Part shown: positions 62,004 to 64,000 of the stretch, piece after piece
Position numbering within the stretch: position 1 is the first letter of the stretch
How the letters are laid out: every line of letters begins with the position of its first letter
DNA from: DASXHD01 sp036488725
Lineage (GTDB): Bacteria; Myxococcota_A; Polyangia; Polyangiales; Polyangiaceae
Length of the DNA: 64,000 bases
NCBI GenBank assembly: GCA_036488725.1
Contig: DASXHD010000132.1
Location: 1-64,000, forward strand
Direction of reading: 5' to 3'
Notes under the pieces: model-generated
Database searches by the model: none
Told to the model about the DNA's origin: nothing
What the model saw: the letters and a program-made list of their open reading frames with translations, nothing else
Made by a program: the position numbers and the translations under genes

Positions 62004-62638
62004 GCCGAGCCGCCTTCGCGCATGTAGCGAACGAGTCTTTTTTTTGCGCCGGTCGACGCGTCGTCGTACGCGAGCGTCTCGGCGATCGCGCAGCGCGCGT
62101 CGGCGGGCGGATCGTCTTGCGCGAGGAGCACCCAGACGCTTCCGCCGGGCCGCACGAGATCCGCGCCGAGCGCGAGCCACTCGGGCGGCGGAAAAGTCGC
62201 GCGCGAAATCGCGACGTCGAAGGCGCCGCGCGGCAACCGATCGGCGCGCTCGGCGCGCAGCGCGACGTCGGTTCGACCGAGCGTACCGATGACCGTTCGC
62301 AAGAACGCCGCCCGCTTGCCGAGCGGCTCGCAAATCGTGACGCGCAAGTCGGGCCGCAGGATCGCGAGCGCGAGCCCGGGCGCGCCCGCCCCCGTTCCGA
62401 CGTCGACGACCTCGAGCCCACTCGGCACCGCGCCCGCGAGCATCATCGCGTCGGCAAGCATGAGCCAGACGAGCGCGCGCGCGTCTTTCGCAGCGGTCAG
62501 GTCGATTTTCGCATTCCACGCGGTGAGCGCGTCCAGCCAAACGCCGATCGCGCGCGCGCGCTCCGCGTCGGGCACGGCCGCGCCGAGCGCCTCCGCGACC
62601 TCCGCCACGGGCCACGCCTCTGGTCTCCGAAGCGGCAT
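62000..62638 (-). CDS. rsmG: 16S rRNA (guanine-527-N7) methyltransferase RsmG
   Basis: A 212-residue protein. WLDALTAWNAKIDLTAAKD and the SAM motif VVDVGTGAGAPGLALAILRPDLRVTICEP are diagnostic, followed by KRAAFLRTVIGTLG and FDVAISRATFPPPEWLALG. It methylates G527 of 16S rRNA. It usually sits near mnmG and parAB at the origin; here it leads an unrelated operon of membrane and kinase genes. Confidence 0.9.
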   Translation of the reverse strand: MPLRRPEAWPVAEVAEALGAAVPDAERARAIGVWLDALTAWNAKIDLTAAKDARALVWLMLADAMMLAGAVPSGLEVVDVGTGAGAPGLALAILRPDLRVTICEPLGKRAAFLRTVIGTLGRTDVALRAERADRLPRGAFDVAISRATFPPPEWLALGADLVRPGGSVWVLLAQDDPPADARCAIAETLAYDDASTGAKKRLVRYMREGGSA

Positions 62639-62678
62639 TTCGCGGGCATCATATGAGATGTGCTACGGAAAGAAACGA

Positions 62679-63707
62679 ATGCGAGCCCCCGACTTCGGTC
62701 GACTCGAACGGCTAGCCGGCACGCCGATGCGCTTCACCGAGATGCCCGGCGGCGCTTCGACACGTCGTTACTTCCGCGTGGAGCGTGGCGCCGAGGGCAC
62801 GGCGATCGCGATGTTCGTGCCCGAAGGCGGCAAGCCCGAAGAAATCGCGAAAGACGCCGCGCGCAGCCGCTGGCCGTTTCTCGAGGTGCGCGATCTCCTC
62901 GCGTCGGCGGGCGTCGACGTCCCCGCGCTCTACGGTGAAGATCAAGATCACGGCTGGCTCCTCCTCGAAGACCTCGGCGACGACACGCTCGCGAATTATC
63001 TCGCGCGCCACCCCGAATCGCGCGAAGCCCTCTATCGTCAAGCGGTCGTCGATCTCGCACGCGCGCAGCGCTCGCTCGCCGCGCTTCCGTCCGAGTCGAT
63101 CGTCGCCGGTCGCGCGTTCGACGCCGATCTCCTCCGTTGGGAAATCGATCATTTTCGCGAATGGGGCCTCGAAGCGCGCGGCCACATGCTCTCGCCCGAA
63201 GACCGCGCCGCCTTCGATGCGATCGCCCAGCGCCTCGCCGATCGCATCGCGAGCTGGCCGCGCGGCTTCGTTCACCGCGATTACCAATCGCGCAATCTCA
63301 TGGTCCGCGAAACGACGCGCGGCCCTTCACTTTGCTGGATCGATTTCCAAGACGCGCTCCTCGGCCCGCGCGTCTACGACCTCGTCGCCCTCCTCAGCGA
63401 TTCGTACCAGACGTTCGACCGCCCGTTCGTCGAAGCCCGCCTGCGCGATTTCGCCACAGAAGCAGGCGAAGACGATTTCGAAAAATTGGTCGAACAATTC
63501 GACTACGTCACCGTCCAACGAAAGCTGAAAGACGCCGGTCGCTTCGTTTTCATCGAGCGAAAGAAGGGGAACGACACGTTTTTGCGTTTCGTCGAACCGA
63601 CCATCGCGAAGGTGCAAGCGGCGCTCGAACGTCTCTCAGTGCGCGATCCCGACATGGCGGCGCTCGATCGATTGTTGCGACGCACCTTGCAAGCGGGACA
63701 GTTTTGA
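62679..63707 (+). CDS. Aminoglycoside-phosphotransferase-fold sugar kinase, AmgK-like
   Basis: A 342-residue protein. GASTRRYFRVE is the nucleotide loop, LLLEDLGDDTL follows, and the catalytic block is FVHRDYQSRNLMVRE with the metal site WIDFQDALLGPRVYDLVALLSDSY. This wording matches AmgK, the N-acetylmuramate/N-acetylglucosamine kinase of cell-wall recycling. The partner nucleotidyltransferase (MurU) is not adjacent in the window. The ATG at 62679 follows a GGAAAG ribosome site; another ATG seven codons upstream is possible. It is divergent from rsmG by 40 bases. Confidence 0.8.
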   Translation: MRAPDFGRLERLAGTPMRFTEMPGGASTRRYFRVERGAEGTAIAMFVPEGGKPEEIAKDAARSRWPFLEVRDLLASAGVDVPALYGEDQDHGWLLLEDLGDDTLANYLARHPESREALYRQAVVDLARAQRSLAALPSESIVAGRAFDADLLRWEIDHFREWGLEARGHMLSPEDRAAFDAIAQRLADRIASWPRGFVHRDYQSRNLMVRETTRGPSLCWIDFQDALLGPRVYDLVALLSDSYQTFDRPFVEARLRDFATEAGEDDFEKLVEQFDYVTVQRKLKDAGRFVFIERKKGNDTFLRFVEPTIAKVQAALERLSVRDPDMAALDRLLRRTLQAGQF

Positions 63708-63803
63708 CGGTAGCTTGAGCTGAATAGTTGGCAGTAGCTGTCGTCCAATGATCCGCGCCGCCGGGACGCAGATCGCACACCAACCTTGTGGAGGATTGAT
63801 CCC

Positions 63804-64000
63804 ATGAACCAGTCAACGGCTTCGACTTTGCGCAAACTAGCGGGTGGGGCCGCGCTTGCGTTCGGCGTGGCGGCGATGTCGTCGTCGACCGCGTGCTCCG
63901 TCAGCATTTCTTGTCCGATCGACACGTGCGACGGCGTTTGCACCGACACGAGCAACGACGACTTCAACTGCGGCGCCTGCGGCAACGAGTGCTTGAGCAC
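63804..64000 (+). CDS. Cys-rich secreted lipoprotein, 3' end beyond the window
   Basis: The ATG at 63804 follows a strong GGAGG ribosome site at 63791. The signal peptide (TLRKLAGGAALAFGVAAMSSSTACS) ends in a lipobox. The visible mature part reads SCPIDTCDGVCTDTSNDDFN then CGACGNECLS. The CxD...NCGACGNxC pattern is a repeat common in secreted proteins of Polyangiales. The gene runs off the window end. The 96 bases before it hold the ribosome site and no other feature I can see. Confidence 0.75.
   Translation, partial: MNQSTASTLRKLAGGAALAFGVAAMSSSTACSVSISCPIDTCDGVCTDTSNDDFNCGACGNECLS

Overview
The window is a dense, high-GC bacterial chromosome segment. The many lipoboxed lipoproteins, Cys-rich 'CGACGN' secreted proteins, three Ser/Thr protein kinases, VIT-VWA and DUF3160 proteins, and class I FbaB aldolase point to a member of the Myxococcota, probably order Polyangiales (inference from gene content; no rRNA or marker phylogeny is available here). 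I recognise about 62 genes. The longest stretch without a gene is about 140 bases, so no empty region over 300 bases exists. I found no rRNA, tRNA, CRISPR array, insertion sequence, integrase or phage gene.

Layout. 1-2.6 kb: tail of a DUF4340 protein, a winged-helix regulator behind a perfect palindrome, and leucine dehydrogenase. 2.6-6.3 kb: a lipoprotein and YjbQ facing a radical SAM protein of the tetraether-lipid-synthase (Tes) type. 6.3-9.6 kb: a tightly overlapping operon of a Coq4-like protein, class I fructose-bisphosphate aldolase, a two-motif aspartyl protease and a hydrolase. 9.6-15.2 kb: GNAT, monooxygenase, fructose-1,6-bisphosphatase, DUF4412 lipoprotein, QueE and a DUF3160 lipoprotein. 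15.2-20.6 kb: an octaheme cytochrome c coupled to an aspartate-type aminotransferase, two tandem TatA genes and membrane proteins. 20.6-25 kb: two kinases, a phosphoglyceromutase-like enzyme and a YkvA protein. 25-29.6 kb: a forward run of envelope proteins leading into a VIT-VWA protein, an ECF sigma factor and a small protein, all overlapping. 29.6-36.8 kb: KamA-type aminomutase, methyltransferase, WYL regulator, thymidine phosphorylase and a second regulator related to the first. 36.9-50.7 kb: MetG, biotin carboxylase and many secreted or lipid-anchored proteins. 50.7-54.2 kb: sdhCAB. 54.9-57.7 kb: a eukaryote-type peptidylarginine deiminase coupled to a repeat protein. 57.8-64 kb: a five-gene overlapping operon from rsmG through two glycosyltransferase-like membrane proteins to a kinase and a lipoprotein, then an AmgK-like sugar kinase and the start of a Cys-rich lipoprotein. 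Most operons are coupled by ATGA or GTGA stop-start overlaps.

The most unusual signal is not a gene. An 11-base palindrome, TGYA-NNN-TRCA, occurs at least 18 times by hand count, almost always inside coding sequence, where it forces AT-rich codons that are otherwise rare here. I estimate one to two by chance at about two-thirds GC. It looks like a highly iterated palindrome of the chromosome. A second, longer palindrome (half-site GATCGTTCGGA) lies upstream of both related winged-helix regulators and once as an orphan between convergent genes.
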